A stretch of DNA of 64,000 bases, taken from Bacteroides faecichinchillae JCM 17102. Its GTDB lineage: Bacteria > Bacteroidota > Bacteroidia > Bacteroidales > Bacteroidaceae. Below, in pieces: positions 18,918 to 28,423 of this stretch. The notes beneath the pieces were generated by a model. The model saw nothing but the letters and a program-made list of their open reading frames with translations. It made no database searches and was not told the origin of the DNA. The position numbers were made by a program, and so were the translations under genes. Location: positions 1 to 64,000 of the forward strand of contig NZ_BAKK01000016.1 in the NCBI RefSeq assembly GCF_000614145.1, in the 5' to 3' direction. Numbering within the stretch: the stretch's first letter is position 1; each line of letters opens with the position of its first letter.

Positions 18918-19646
18918 ATGATGATAAACGTACATTCATACGAAAGTATGGGAACATTCGACGGGCCAGGTTTACGGCTCGTCGTTTTTCTTCAAGGATG
19001 TAACTTCCGCTGTCTGTATTGTGCCAACCCTGATACAATAGCAGGAAAAGGAGGCACTCCCACTCCGTCGGAAGAGATTATACGCATGGCTATGAGCCAA
19101 AAACCTTTTTTCGGAAAGCGCGGTGGAATAACTTTCTCAGGAGGTGAACCAACCTTCCAAGCAAAAGCGTTAGTACCTCTGGTCCATGACTTGAAAGAGA
19201 AAGGTATCCATGTCTGCCTTGACAGTAATGGAGGTATCTGGAATGAGGATGTCGAGATGTTATTAAAGCTTGTTGATCTGGTATTATTAGATATAAAAGA
19301 ATTTAATCCATCTCGCCATCAATCACTTACCGGAAGAAGTAATGAGCAAACACTTCGCACCGCTAACTGGTTAGAAGCTAATGAAAAACCTTTCTGGCTA
19401 CGATATGTATTAGTACCGGGGTACAGTGATTTTGAAGTAGATATCCGACAACTCGGACAGAACCTTGGAAAATACAAAATGATTCAGAGGGTTGAAATTC
19501 TCCCTTATCATACATTGGGCATACATAAATACGAAGCTATGGGACAGAAATATTTGCTGAAAGACGTAAAAGAAAATACTCCTGAGCAACTCGATAAAGC
19601 TACAGAAATATTTAAAGAATATTTCTCCAACGTTGTAGTGAACTAG
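18918..19646 (+). CDS. pflA: Pyruvate formate-lyase activating enzyme (radical SAM)
   Basis: This 242-residue radical-SAM enzyme carries the CNFRCLYC (CxxxCxxC) iron-sulfur motif near residue 30 and the GGEP motif used for SAM binding. It generates the glycyl radical on PflB, encoded immediately upstream with an 11-base gap. The reading could start at either of two adjacent ATGs. An imperfect hairpin ending CTCTTTTTC near 19655-19713 may terminate the operon. Confidence 0.96.
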   Translation: MMINVHSYESMGTFDGPGLRLVVFLQGCNFRCLYCANPDTIAGKGGTPTPSEEIIRMAMSQKPFFGKRGGITFSGGEPTFQAKALVPLVHDLKEKGIHVCLDSNGGIWNEDVEMLLKLVDLVLLDIKEFNPSRHQSLTGRSNEQTLRTANWLEANEKPFWLRYVLVPGYSDFEVDIRQLGQNLGKYKMIQRVEILPYHTLGIHKYEAMGQKYLLKDVKENTPEQLDKATEIFKEYFSNVVVN

Positions 19647-20022
19647 AGGAAATAAAGAGTGAAGAGTTTTTATCTCGTGCAAAATAATATACGACAATCA
19701 CTCTTCCTCTTTTTCATCATCATTTAATCAGTTAATAGAAAGTTTTGAAAAATCCAATCTTTGTAATAATCAAGTTCCTAATATAAATCACTTTACTTTT
19801 TTCAACAAGAGATTTATTGTCTTTATTTCTCTTTATTCTTTCGATAAAAGTATCTGTTTAGTGACTATCTCTTTAACCTTTTCTATTCATTATAAAAAGG
19901 CATCTAACAGATAATCGCAATTTCTTAATACATATATTTATATTATTGTAAATCAATCCCCAAATGCCCCCCAAATCACTGTTTACCAATAAGAAATGAG
20001 ATTTAATGATTATAAATCAAAT

Positions 20023-20145
20023 AAAAAAGAGAGATCGTTACCTAATTACTAAGCAAAACGATCTCTCACACAAATTAACTGGTTGGGGGAGTCCATTATT
20101 ATGTTGTTTCAATATAGTAGTTCTGAAAAACTTTATCTCTTTAAT
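20023..20145 (-). ncRNA. Candidate small RNA with Rho-independent terminator
   Basis: The minus strand carries an 11-bp perfect stem (AACGATCTCTC at 20057-20067 with GAGAGATCGTT at 20029-20039) followed by six T's. No gene lies close upstream on that strand. About 80 bases before the stem is CATCTTTG (20152-20159), close to the Bacteroides -7 box, with a TTG about 20 bases further upstream. This is the layout of a free-standing transcript of about 120 bases. The GDPD gene to the right has its own nearer terminator at 20336. The identity is unknown and there is no direct evidence of expression. Confidence 0.45.
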
Positions 20146-20335
20146 ACTTTGCAAAGATGAGAATTAAATTCGACATAAACAATATTATTTGCAAAATTTA
20201 TTTCAAAAATCATCAACTTCTGATATTTAAAGATGATTGATAAACGAAAATAAGTAAAATTACAACAGATAATTTTAAATATTACTTATAAAGAAATCAA
20301 GCAAAGACCTATGATCAACAGGACAGGAATAAAAA

Positions 20336-20357
20336 AGAGGATACATATGTATCCTCT
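20336..20357 (-). terminator. Terminator after the glycerophosphodiesterase gene
   Basis: AGAGGATACAT pairs with ATGTATCCTCT in a perfect 22-base palindrome. On the minus strand it is followed by TTTTTT. It lies 59 bases after the gene that ends at 20416. Confidence 0.7.
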
Positions 20358-20415
20358 ACTAATAAGTATAGTATCAAGTTAAATTCCTTCTAATCAACTT
20401 TCCTATGTTTCTCTT

Positions 20416-21320
20416 TTACTTATTACCCGAACGCTTCTTACGAGCTTGCAAATACTCCAGCAAATATGCAGTCCGATCTGTCTGAATAATAGTTGCACCT
20501 AATTCATCAATTAAATATCCATAACCTTCATCCGGATCTTCAAGCGACATATCATCATCATGTCCTCCTGCCATAGTATCCCAAAGTGTATTATACCAGA
20601 TTTTACTTTTACCTTCCAATAAACTTTTCACTTGTTTAGGAACTTGGTTGGTATCAGATTTAAATAATAGTTCGAAAGCTACCGGACGGATTTCTTTCAT
20701 AAAATCTTTTATTTGTTGTAGTGCTCCCGGACTGTCTAAATTGACGATTGGCATGTACAAAATACGATCAAGGTATTTACCTAAATCCTTTTTCACCTGT
20801 GCAACAGGCTTAGAACCTTTCATTATTATCTGATCAACAGTTCCGGTCTTTTCAAGTATAGGAAAAATTTCATCAAAAATAGGATATGCTTTATCCAGAT
20901 TTACCATTACATGTCCTTTAGCTGTCAGTAATGCTTCCTCCAAGGTGGGAACACGATGTTTCGTTCTCAATGAAGCCCCATTTTTTAAATAAAGAGTACG
21001 AATAGAATCCAATGTCCATTCTGAAACCTTCCCTTTTCCTGTAGTCGTTCTATCTAATGTATTATCATGCATTAGAATCAACTTCCCATCTTTTGTTTTC
21101 TGAATATCCAATTCCACTACATCCGCTCCTAAACGAATGGAACTTTCAATGGCAGCAATTGAATTTTCAGGAGCATACCGCCAATCTGCCGATGGGCTAC
21201 TACAGTAACTTCTTTATTGGCAGGATTCACAATTTTCCTATGAATAGCTTTCACAGGCTCATCTGCAAATAAATAAACGGAAAGCAACAATGCAATTCCT
21301 ACTAGTAAGTTTCTTTTCAT
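20416..21320 (-). pseudogene. Glycerophosphodiester phosphodiesterase family protein, frameshifted
   Basis: The corrected product is about 301 residues: a signal peptide (MKRNLLVGIALLLSVYLFA), then the GDPD TIM-barrel starting VVAHRADWRYAPENS and continuing ADVVELDIQKTKDGKLILMHD, with the family His, Glu and Asp residues. It would hydrolyse glycerophosphodiesters in the periplasm to glycerol-3-phosphate and an alcohol. The frame breaks at about 21190, where CATCGGCAG on the coding strand fits CATCGGGCAG with one G lost. Everything on either side is well conserved, so an assembly error is likely. Confidence 0.82.
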
Positions 21321-21447
21321 AATTGTAGTTCTATCTTAGATTTTATAACAAAGGTACACGATACTATTGCACAAATGAATGGCAATATTATGAATATTTT
21401 CCCAAATATCCAATTTTCAAATAAGTTATTTCTAGTCTCCAGCCGAC

Positions 21448-22740
21448 TTAATAAGTCAAACGAATACCTGCTTGCATATTAAAATTAAATGGATTCTCCT
21501 TGCGTATAGTTTGTATACTTGAACCATCATCAAAGAAATATGAAACCCCAGGTTCAAAATATACTCCTACGCGCTTCGTTGCATTCACTTGAATTCCGAC
21601 TCCTCCAGACACAGAAAATTGTAATGGTTTTACTGTTTCTTTCTCAGAACCCAATTTACCATATATACACTTTTCGGCCATACCTCCACCTGTAACGTAG
21701 AGCGTAAAGTACTTCTCTTCAAGAAAATTCCAATTGGCACGCAAAGGAATACCAAGATAATGCAACTTTTGTTCTACATTACGTTCACTATCCCTCAATT
21801 TTACATCAGAAGATAATAATGTATAAGTCAATCCAGTTTCTAGAGAGAAACCTCTGCCTAAACTCTTACGAACAGATAAACCAAAAGAAATAGGTTGGTG
21901 ATGTTTAATATCAACAATATCATTCGCTTTACGCAAATATGGAACACCACCTTCAAACACAAGAGTTTGATCATTAGGAATTGCCATTAGACCATTCGAA
22001 ACAGCCAACATACTCACACGCGAGATATAAGAAGGCATCCCTGCACCGATCTCGGCAGAAGCTCCTCCTGCATTACCAACCGATAGTCCCATTGACCATC
22101 TCCCTTTTTTTGCCGAAGTATTCGTATTCCCTACAGGAATATGTAATTTATCCTTTGCTGAAGGACGATAAGGCCTATTCTTATTTATTTGTTTTTCCTG
22201 AATAGAATGCGTCTGTTTTTCCTGAGCAACGCTTACTTCTTCCGGCTGTTCTATCAATTCATCATCTTTCTTATTTTCCACATCTACAGTGGATGCTCCG
22301 TCATTATCTATTTTTGTCAATCGTTCATCTTTTATTCCTTGTTGCGTGATTTCGGTCCTTCTTTCACTTCTATTTACTTCAGCTTTTGCTAAACGGCCTT
22401 CAGCTACCGGACTTACTAAAGGAGCAATGATCGTTCCCCGCGTATCTGGTTGATCTATTCCAGGCAGCACATCCGGTGATGAAGCCAACACTGGAGTTTT
22501 GATATGTCGTATTTCATCAGCTGCAGGAGTCCCTAAGAAATATAGGCTCAGTGATGATACAATAGCCAATAATATAACAGCCGCAGCAGCCATTGTCCAT
22601 CTACGATAAGGATATATCTTCTTCTCCACAGGAGGTATAAGTTCCTTCTCCAGTTGTTCCCAGCCAGAATCAGGTGTGGGCTCGGAATAATCTGCGAGCT
22701 TCTCCTTCAACTTACTCATCCACAATTCTTTCTCTTCCAT
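21448..22740 (-). CDS. Anti-sigma-like inner-membrane segment fused to outer-membrane-type beta-barrel
   Basis: This 430-residue protein is encoded directly after the ECF sigma factor. Residues 1-45 are a charged cytoplasmic-type segment. One membrane helix lies at about 50-70 (MAAAAVILLAIVSSLSLYFLG), followed by a long Glu/Lys/Gln-rich linker. From about residue 215 onward it looks like a porin-family barrel, with alternating strands and an aromatic end (MQAGIRLTY). The layout suggests a membrane-anchored regulator of the sigma factor with an unusual C-terminal barrel-like domain. The start follows the sigma stop by 7 bases. Confidence 0.75.
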   Translation of the reverse strand: MEEKELWMSKLKEKLADYSEPTPDSGWEQLEKELIPPVEKKIYPYRRWTMAAAAVILLAIVSSLSLYFLGTPAADEIRHIKTPVLASSPDVLPGIDQPDTRGTIIAPLVSPVAEGRLAKAEVNRSERRTEITQQGIKDERLTKIDNDGASTVDVENKKDDELIEQPEEVSVAQEKQTHSIQEKQINKNRPYRPSAKDKLHIPVGNTNTSAKKGRWSMGLSVGNAGGASAEIGAGMPSYISRVSMLAVSNGLMAIPNDQTLVFEGGVPYLRKANDIVDIKHHQPISFGLSVRKSLGRGFSLETGLTYTLLSSDVKLRDSERNVEQKLHYLGIPLRANWNFLEEKYFTLYVTGGGMAEKCIYGKLGSEKETVKPLQFSVSGGVGIQVNATKRVGVYFEPGVSYFFDDGSSIQTIRKENPFNFNMQAGIRLTY

Positions 22741-22747
22741 CTCTAAT

Positions 22748-23296
22748 CTATCCGTTATTCATTAACCATTCTTTTACCTTTTTAGCCAATACGTTTTTGG
22801 CCCTAAATAGCTGAGAAGCTGATGATTTCTCATTGATACCCAATAACTGTGCAATTTCTTTATGAGATTTATCTTCAAAAGTATAAAGGTTAAACACGGT
22901 ACGATACCCAACGGGCAAATCTTTTACGAATTGCATTAATACACCTTGCGGAATCAATTCAACAGTAGAAGCTTCCGGTTCTTCGTAAACTTCCGGAACT
23001 TCTTCCAAAGTTGTCGATTGATTGATTACATCATTCTTACGAAGATATTGCAAAGCGGTATTAACCATCACTCTCTCCATCCACGCCCTTAAGGAACCTT
23101 CACCTCGCCAAGTAAATTTATCGAAAGAACCGAATATCTTCAAAAAGCCATCGTGAAGCAAATCCTGAGCTGTATCCCGATCGCCTGCATAACGAAGACA
23201 GACACCAAGCATACGCCCCGCATACTGCTCATACAGTTCCTTGCGGGCTCGGTTATTGCCTTGCCTACATTGTTCCGACAACTCAAATTCTTCCAT
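22748..23296 (-). CDS. RNA polymerase ECF-type sigma factor
   Basis: This protein of about 182 residues has sigma region 2 (RYAGDRDTAQDLLHDGFLKIF, with the W-R-G-E-G-S-L-RAW core after it) and region 4 (LPVGYRTVFNLYTFEDKSHKEIA), as in extracytoplasmic-function sigma factors. It directs polymerase to a specific regulon. The ATG at 23296 is chosen over an in-frame GTG at 23308. It is co-transcribed with the anti-sigma-like gene 7 bases downstream, the usual arrangement for control by sequestration. Confidence 0.93.
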   Translation of the reverse strand: MEEFELSEQCRQGNNRARKELYEQYAGRMLGVCLRYAGDRDTAQDLLHDGFLKIFGSFDKFTWRGEGSLRAWMERVMVNTALQYLRKNDVINQSTTLEEVPEVYEEPEASTVELIPQGVLMQFVKDLPVGYRTVFNLYTFEDKSHKEIAQLLGINEKSSASQLFRAKNVLAKKVKEWLMNNG

Positions 23297-23475
23297 TATC
23301 TCAAACACGTGTTTATTCTAAAAATGCGGTAAAGATAGAAATACTGCATAGAGAGAACAACTTTTTCGCAACTTTTGTTTCTTTAACAGATCCAAATGCA
23401 ATATTTACTATTCTCCTGCATTTCTTAGATACTAAATAAAAAGCAGTAATACAAAATCTAAAACTTACAAAGTAT

Positions 23476-24189
23476 ATGAAGAATTTAAAGTTCATAGTAT
23501 TTATCTTTGCTGTAATAACCGCTATTCCCTTTTTGCAGTCATGTCAAGATGATGATACTCCCACCAATTTATTGGCCATCGGTACTATTAATACCATTCA
23601 GGACACCAAAGATTTATACTTTACTCTAGATGATGGAAAGACCATGTTTCCAAGCAATCCTCAGGAAATGGGAGCTAAAGAATACGAAGATGGACAGCGT
23701 GCTTTTATTATTTTCAATAAACTGGACGAGCCCGTCAATGGCTATAACTATAATATACAGGTAAAACGTATCCAGGAAATTCTGACAAAAGAGATTATTA
23801 CAATAGACGAAGATGGAAATACAGAAGAGAAGATAGGAGATAATAACATTAATGCTACGTACATGTGGATTACGCAGGATAACAAATACCTGACCATTGA
23901 GTTCCAGTACTATGGAACACATACCGAAGACAAAAAACATTTCCTGAATCTGGTTATCAACCCATCAGATGAACATCCCACAGCAGATAGTGATAACGAT
24001 TATATTAATCTGGAGTTCCGTCACAACAACGAAGATGATTATCCCGAACATTTAGGTGAAGGATACGTATCATTCAAACTGGACAAAATAAAAGATCAAA
24101 TAGAAGGAAAGAAAGGACTGAGAATTCGTGTCAATACTATATACAACGGAATAAGGTACTATGAAGTGAAATTTCCTTCGAAAAAATAA
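23476..24189 (+). CDS. NigD-like lipoprotein
   Basis: This 237-residue protein has a lipoprotein signal ending in FLQSC (Cys near residue 23), followed by an acidic mature start and an N-terminal OB-like and C-terminal beta-sandwich layout typical of NigD-like proteins in Bacteroides. Examples of the pattern are [21 protein letters not shown] and the final [13 protein letters not shown]. NigD was named from a bacteriocin cluster, but most family members have no known function. The gene is divergent from the ECF sigma operon. Confidence 0.82.
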   Translation: MKNLKFIVFIFAVITAIPFLQSCQDDDTPTNLLAIGTINTIQDTKDLYFTLDDGKTMFPSNPQEMGAKEYEDGQRAFIIFNKLDEPVNGYNYNIQVKRIQEILTKEIITIDEDGNTEEKIGDNNINATYMWITQDNKYLTIEFQYYGTHTEDKKHFLNLVINPSDEHPTADSDNDYINLEFRHNNEDDYPEHLGEGYVSFKLDKIKDQIEGKKGLRIRVNTIYNGIRYYEVKFPSKK

Positions 24190-24240
24190 ATTAAAGTGCA
24201 CGATAAACACCCTTATTTATAATTTGCAATATATATGTGA

Positions 24241-24271
24241 GAGGGCGGTTGTTGTGATAACAATCACCCTC
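24241..24271. terminator. Hairpin between convergent NigD-like and oxyR genes
   Basis: GAGGGCGGTTGTT pairs with AACAATCACCCTC, including G-T wobbles. It sits between convergent genes and can serve both. Confidence 0.55.
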
Positions 24272-24328
24272 AATTTGTATTCTATCTCTCAAAATGTGAG
24301 ATCAATGACACTCTTTCATTCAAGCTTT

Positions 24329-25255
24329 TTAAAGCAAATATTGAACAGATTGTAGAGACAACATGTTTTTAGGGATTGCAGCCTGTATCTCTTCTTTTAA
24401 CACATTGAGCAAACTATACCGTATAAAGTCTTTGCTTGTCACCAACACTATCTGTCGAGTAGGACGAGGAATGGCAAATGGACGTACAAGTTCACGCTGC
24501 TCTTCAGATAGTTGTGCAACAGCCAATTCCGGAATAAAAGTAATTCCTTTCCCGCTTTCAACCATTCGCATAAATGTCTCCATACTTCCCAGATGATACG
24601 CCATTTGACTGACTTTTACAGCTTCTATCTGACAAAAGCGAATGAGTTGATCACGAAAACAATGACCTTCATCCAACAGCCAAAGCCGCTCACCTGTGAT
24701 ATCAGAGGTACGAATAACCTCATGCTTGAATAATGGTTCTTTCTTTGACACATATCCATAGAACTGCTCATAAAATAGTGTTTCTTCTATCAAAAAAGAA
24801 TCTTCCAACTTATTAGCAATGATTCCTGCATCAATATCTCCTGAATGTAGCGCTTGTTGAATATCCTGTGTCTTCATCTCAGTAACACGAATATCCAATT
24901 CCGGATACTTCTCCATCAGTTGGGGAAAGAAACGAGGCAACAAATAAGGAGCAATAGTAGGCAATACCCCTAAACGAAACACACCAGTTAGTGTCTGCTT
25001 CTCTTCACTAATAATTTCCTTTACTTGCGCTGCCTGTGCCAGAATAATCCTCGCTTGGCTAATAATCTTCTCTCCGATAGCTGTCGGGCAAACCGGTTGC
25101 AATGTCCTATCAAATAACTTCACCCCCAATTCATCTTCCAACTTCTGAATCATAGCACTCAGAGTCGGTTGTGTCACCCTACAATACTCTGCAGCCCGAG
25201 CAAAATGGCGAAACTGGTCCACCGCTAAGATATACTCCAATTGTTGTATCGTCAT
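24329..25255 (-). CDS. oxyR: OxyR-type LysR regulator of peroxide response
   Basis: This 308-residue LysR regulator has an N-terminal winged HTH (RAAEYCRVTQPTLSAMIQKLE) and a substrate-binding-like domain. Two redox cysteines in the segment GHCFRDQ...FC are spaced nine residues apart, at about residues 198 and 207. This is the OxyR disulfide signature. It would sense hydrogen peroxide and activate genes such as katB, ahpCF and dps. None of those lies beside it here. The Mn-catalase at 38717 is a conceivable but unproven target. Confidence 0.92.
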   Translation of the reverse strand: MTIQQLEYILAVDQFRHFARAAEYCRVTQPTLSAMIQKLEDELGVKLFDRTLQPVCPTAIGEKIISQARIILAQAAQVKEIISEEKQTLTGVFRLGVLPTIAPYLLPRFFPQLMEKYPELDIRVTEMKTQDIQQALHSGDIDAGIIANKLEDSFLIEETLFYEQFYGYVSKKEPLFKHEVIRTSDITGERLWLLDEGHCFRDQLIRFCQIEAVKVSQMAYHLGSMETFMRMVESGKGITFIPELAVAQLSEEQRELVRPFAIPRPTRQIVLVTSKDFIRYSLLNVLKEEIQAAIPKNMLSLQSVQYLL

Positions 25256-25430
25256 ATCTTCTATCTTATTGAATTATCTATTATGATTTATAGAGTTCAT
25301 CTATGCAAAGATAGAAATTTTCAGTTTGACACGAAGCATTTTCCGCCCTATCTTTGTCGTACAGAAAAACGAGTATAAATCATTAAAAGCGAAAAGAACA
25401 TGATAACTTTCATGTTATCAGTCAGCCCTA

Positions 25431-26543
25431 CTAACATTTTTCTACATCCTGTGATAATAGAATCTTTTTCGCTAAATCACGACAAGCCTTACGATCTATT
25501 TTTCCATTTTCAGTTTGTGGGATTTGCTCTACAATATAAATGTATTTAGGACAGTAATAGAGAGGTATCACAGACTTTATTCTATTTTCCAATTCCTCTA
25601 CATTTGACGGCTGCATGGTTAATAATGTCACAGCTTGCCCCAAACGGCTATCAGGTACTGAAGTTATAACAAATGGTTCGGAGATCAATGAATGAAGTTT
25701 CTTTTCTACTTCTTCCGCTTGTATTTTAATCCCGCCACTATTGATAACATTATCTTTCCTGCCCAGAATTGTAAAACTCCCGTCCGAATAAATACACGCT
25801 ATATCATTCGTATATAATGTGTCATTACACACTAAAGGGGCTTCGATCACTAATGTATTTTCCTGAGACAAAGAGAGTTTTACTGAATCAAAAGGATAAT
25901 AACGTTCCGAAGCTAATTTTCCATTGAGCCGTCGAAGAGCGATATGAGATAAAGTCTCTGTCATACCATAGGTAGAATAGACTGCCCCCGAAAGATTTTT
26001 AATTTCGGCTGCCAAGGAGTTATCTATTGCACCTCCACCTATTATTAAAATATCGATTTGTTCTAATCGTTTGCGTTCTTCTTCTTTTTGAAGAGTATTA
26101 TATACCTGCAAAGGAACCATTGCCGCAAACCTTAATGGCCCCTTCACATCCGCCAACGGATGACCAGAAGCCGGACGAACTATTAAATTCAAACCTGCAA
26201 CCAAAGAACGTACAACTACCATCATTGCTCCAATATAGCGGAGATTCATACAAAGCAATGCCGTATCACCTGACTGTAAGTTCAAATGCTCACAAGTCAG
26301 CCGAGCACTTTGCATCATTCGGTCTTTACTAACTAATAATTCTTTGGGTACCCCCGTAGAACCAGAGGTATGAACCACTAAAGTAGGAGAATCATCAAAC
26401 CATTCCTTCAAGAATAATAGTAATTCCCAAATGGCGTGAGGAAATTCTTTTTCACCTCTTTTTATCAGACTGCTCACATCTTTGGAAGTATATTTTCTCC
26501 CGTCCAGCAGTAAGCTCTGTTTCTGTCGATCAAATATCATCAT
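25431..26543 (-). CDS. menE: o-Succinylbenzoate-CoA ligase
   Basis: This 370-residue adenylate-forming enzyme activates o-succinylbenzoate to its CoA ester in menaquinone synthesis. It shows the AMP-binding motif HTSGSTGVPKEL near residue 62, YSTYGMTET, and the C-terminal ENGKIDRKA segment with the catalytic Lys. It is shorter than typical acyl-CoA ligases, as is common for MenE in Bacteroidetes. It overlaps the end of menC by four bases and closes the leftward men operon. Confidence 0.95.
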   Translation of the reverse strand: MMIFDRQKQSLLLDGRKYTSKDVSSLIKRGEKEFPHAIWELLLFLKEWFDDSPTLVVHTSGSTGVPKELLVSKDRMMQSARLTCEHLNLQSGDTALLCMNLRYIGAMMVVVRSLVAGLNLIVRPASGHPLADVKGPLRFAAMVPLQVYNTLQKEEERKRLEQIDILIIGGGAIDNSLAAEIKNLSGAVYSTYGMTETLSHIALRRLNGKLASERYYPFDSVKLSLSQENTLVIEAPLVCNDTLYTNDIACIYSDGSFTILGRKDNVINSGGIKIQAEEVEKKLHSLISEPFVITSVPDSRLGQAVTLLTMQPSNVEELENRIKSVIPLYYCPKYIYIVEQIPQTENGKIDRKACRDLAKKILLSQDVEKC

Positions 26544-27565
26544 TTACAATACCACAGACAATCTTTTCTTATCTCAAGCGGCATCTCTACATTATCCGTA
26601 AAAAGCAAACCGGTCCCCAACCCTTGTGGCAATGGATTATGGAAAATTGAACACCATTGTGCGATAGCATTTAAACCTATATTCGATTCCAAAGCAGAAG
26701 TAATCCACCAACCAATTTGTTGTTTTTCCGCTTCAGCAATCCACTCTCCTCCTCCAATCATTCCTCCATGAAGTGAAGGCTTGAGAATGATATATTGCGG
26801 ATGAATAACAGATAGAAGTTTTTGCTTTTTCTCGATGGTATTGAGACCTATCAATTCCTCATCCAAGGCTATTGGTAATGGAGACTCAGAAGCTAGACGA
26901 GCCATTTCTTCCCACTGTCCGGCACGAATAGGTTGTTCGATAGAATGCAAATCAAGTTCAGACAGACGTTTTAGTTTTTCCATAGCATCAGCCGGAGAAA
27001 ATGCCCCATTTGCATCTACACGCAATTCGATTTCTTTGGAAGAGAAGTGAGCACGAATATGACGAAGTAATGCCAATTCTTCGTCAAAATTGATAGCACC
27101 TATTTTTAGCTTGATACATCGGAACCCTATTTCCATTTTTTTTTCTATCTGCTCAAGCATGCTTTTAGAATCCCCCATCCAGATAAGTCCATTGATAGGA
27201 ATCCCAACTTTTCCACGCGAGAAATCAGTATCCCATAAAGCCCAATCACCGATAAAGAAATGTCTGGTAGCTGTTTCCAAACCAAAAAGAATGGAAGGAT
27301 AATCCCGTAATGCCTCTACATCCAACCTCCCTCCTTGCTGTTCCACTTTTCGACATATATCTGCCAATATCTGTTCATAACCCGGAACATCATCACAACT
27401 TAAGTTAGGTAATGGTGCACATTCACCTATCCCTATCCGATCGGGAAATTCAGAAGAAGTGAAATGAAGATACCAAACCTTCCGAGTAGTATATACTCCT
27501 CGTGAGGTACCAGCCGGCTGTTTAAAATGAAGCAACCGGGGAATAATGTCAATTTTGCAATCCAT
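26540..27565 (-). CDS. menC: o-Succinylbenzoate synthase
   Basis: This 341-residue enolase-superfamily enzyme shows the KLKIG lysine motif, the metal ligands in RVDANGAF, IEQP and ALDEE, and the ILKPSLHGG lysine. It dehydrates SHCHC to o-succinylbenzoate. It sits between menB and menE and overlaps menE. Confidence 0.96.
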   Translation of the reverse strand: MDCKIDIIPRLLHFKQPAGTSRGVYTTRKVWYLHFTSSEFPDRIGIGECAPLPNLSCDDVPGYEQILADICRKVEQQGGRLDVEALRDYPSILFGLETATRHFFIGDWALWDTDFSRGKVGIPINGLIWMGDSKSMLEQIEKKMEIGFRCIKLKIGAINFDEELALLRHIRAHFSSKEIELRVDANGAFSPADAMEKLKRLSELDLHSIEQPIRAGQWEEMARLASESPLPIALDEELIGLNTIEKKQKLLSVIHPQYIILKPSLHGGMIGGGEWIAEAEKQQIGWWITSALESNIGLNAIAQWCSIFHNPLPQGLGTGLLFTDNVEMPLEIRKDCLWYCK

Positions 27566-27595
27566 TCTACTAAATGCGCAAATTTGAATGTTATT

Positions 27596-28420
27596 TTATG
27601 GGAATTTGGGATATTGTTTAAAGTTAGGTTTACGTTTCTCCAAAAAAGCATTTTTTCCTTCTTGTGCCTCGTCAGTCAAATAGTAAAGTAAAGTTGCATC
27701 ACCCGCTAATTCCTGAATACCGGACTGGCCATCCAATTCAGCATTTAAACCAGCCTTAATCATTCGCAATGCTAATGGACTAAGCATCATCATTTCCTCC
27801 GCCCATTGAACATATTCATCTTCTAACTTTTCTAAAGGAACAACCTTATTTACCAATCCCATATCTAAAGCTTCCTGTGCATTATATTTGCGGCAAAGGA
27901 ACCAAATCTCACGCGCTTTTTTCTGGCCAACCACACGTGCTAGATAGGAAGCTCCGAATCCTGCATCAAAACTACCCACGCGAGGACCTGTCTGTCCGAA
28001 AATAGCATTCTCCGAAGCAATGGACAAATCACACACCACATGAAGTACATGACCGCCGCCAATAGCAAATCCATTTACAGCAGCAATCACCGGTTTCGGA
28101 ATACTACGGATTTGCTTCTGCACATCCAATACACTTAAACGAGGTATTCCATCCTTCCCAATATAACCACCGCGTCCTTTTACATTCTGATCACCACCGG
28201 AACAAAAAGCTTTATCACCTGCACCTGTAATCACAACAACATCAATATCCGCCTCTTCGCGGCAGATGCGTAGCGCATCACTCATCTCGGCTGTAGTAGT
28301 GGGAGTAAATGCGTTCCGATAACGTTCCCGATTAATCGTTATACGAGCGATTCCATTATAATAATCAAAAAGAATATCTTCATATTCTCTGATAGTAGTC
28401 CATTCTCTTTGTTCTGACAT
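27596..28420 (-). CDS. menB: 1,4-Dihydroxy-2-naphthoyl-CoA synthase
   Basis: This 274-residue crotonase-fold enzyme has the oxyanion-hole segments FCSGGDQ and [11 protein letters not shown] and the [15 protein letters not shown] region typical of MenB. It closes the ring of o-succinylbenzoyl-CoA to give DHNA-CoA. The gene begins 3 bases after menD ends. Confidence 0.97.
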   Translation of the reverse strand: MSEQREWTTIREYEDILFDYYNGIARITINRERYRNAFTPTTTAEMSDALRICREEADIDVVVITGAGDKAFCSGGDQNVKGRGGYIGKDGIPRLSVLDVQKQIRSIPKPVIAAVNGFAIGGGHVLHVVCDLSIASENAIFGQTGPRVGSFDAGFGASYLARVVGQKKAREIWFLCRKYNAQEALDMGLVNKVVPLEKLEDEYVQWAEEMMMLSPLALRMIKAGLNAELDGQSGIQELAGDATLLYYLTDEAQEGKNAFLEKRKPNFKQYPKFP

Positions 28421-28423
28421 AAT

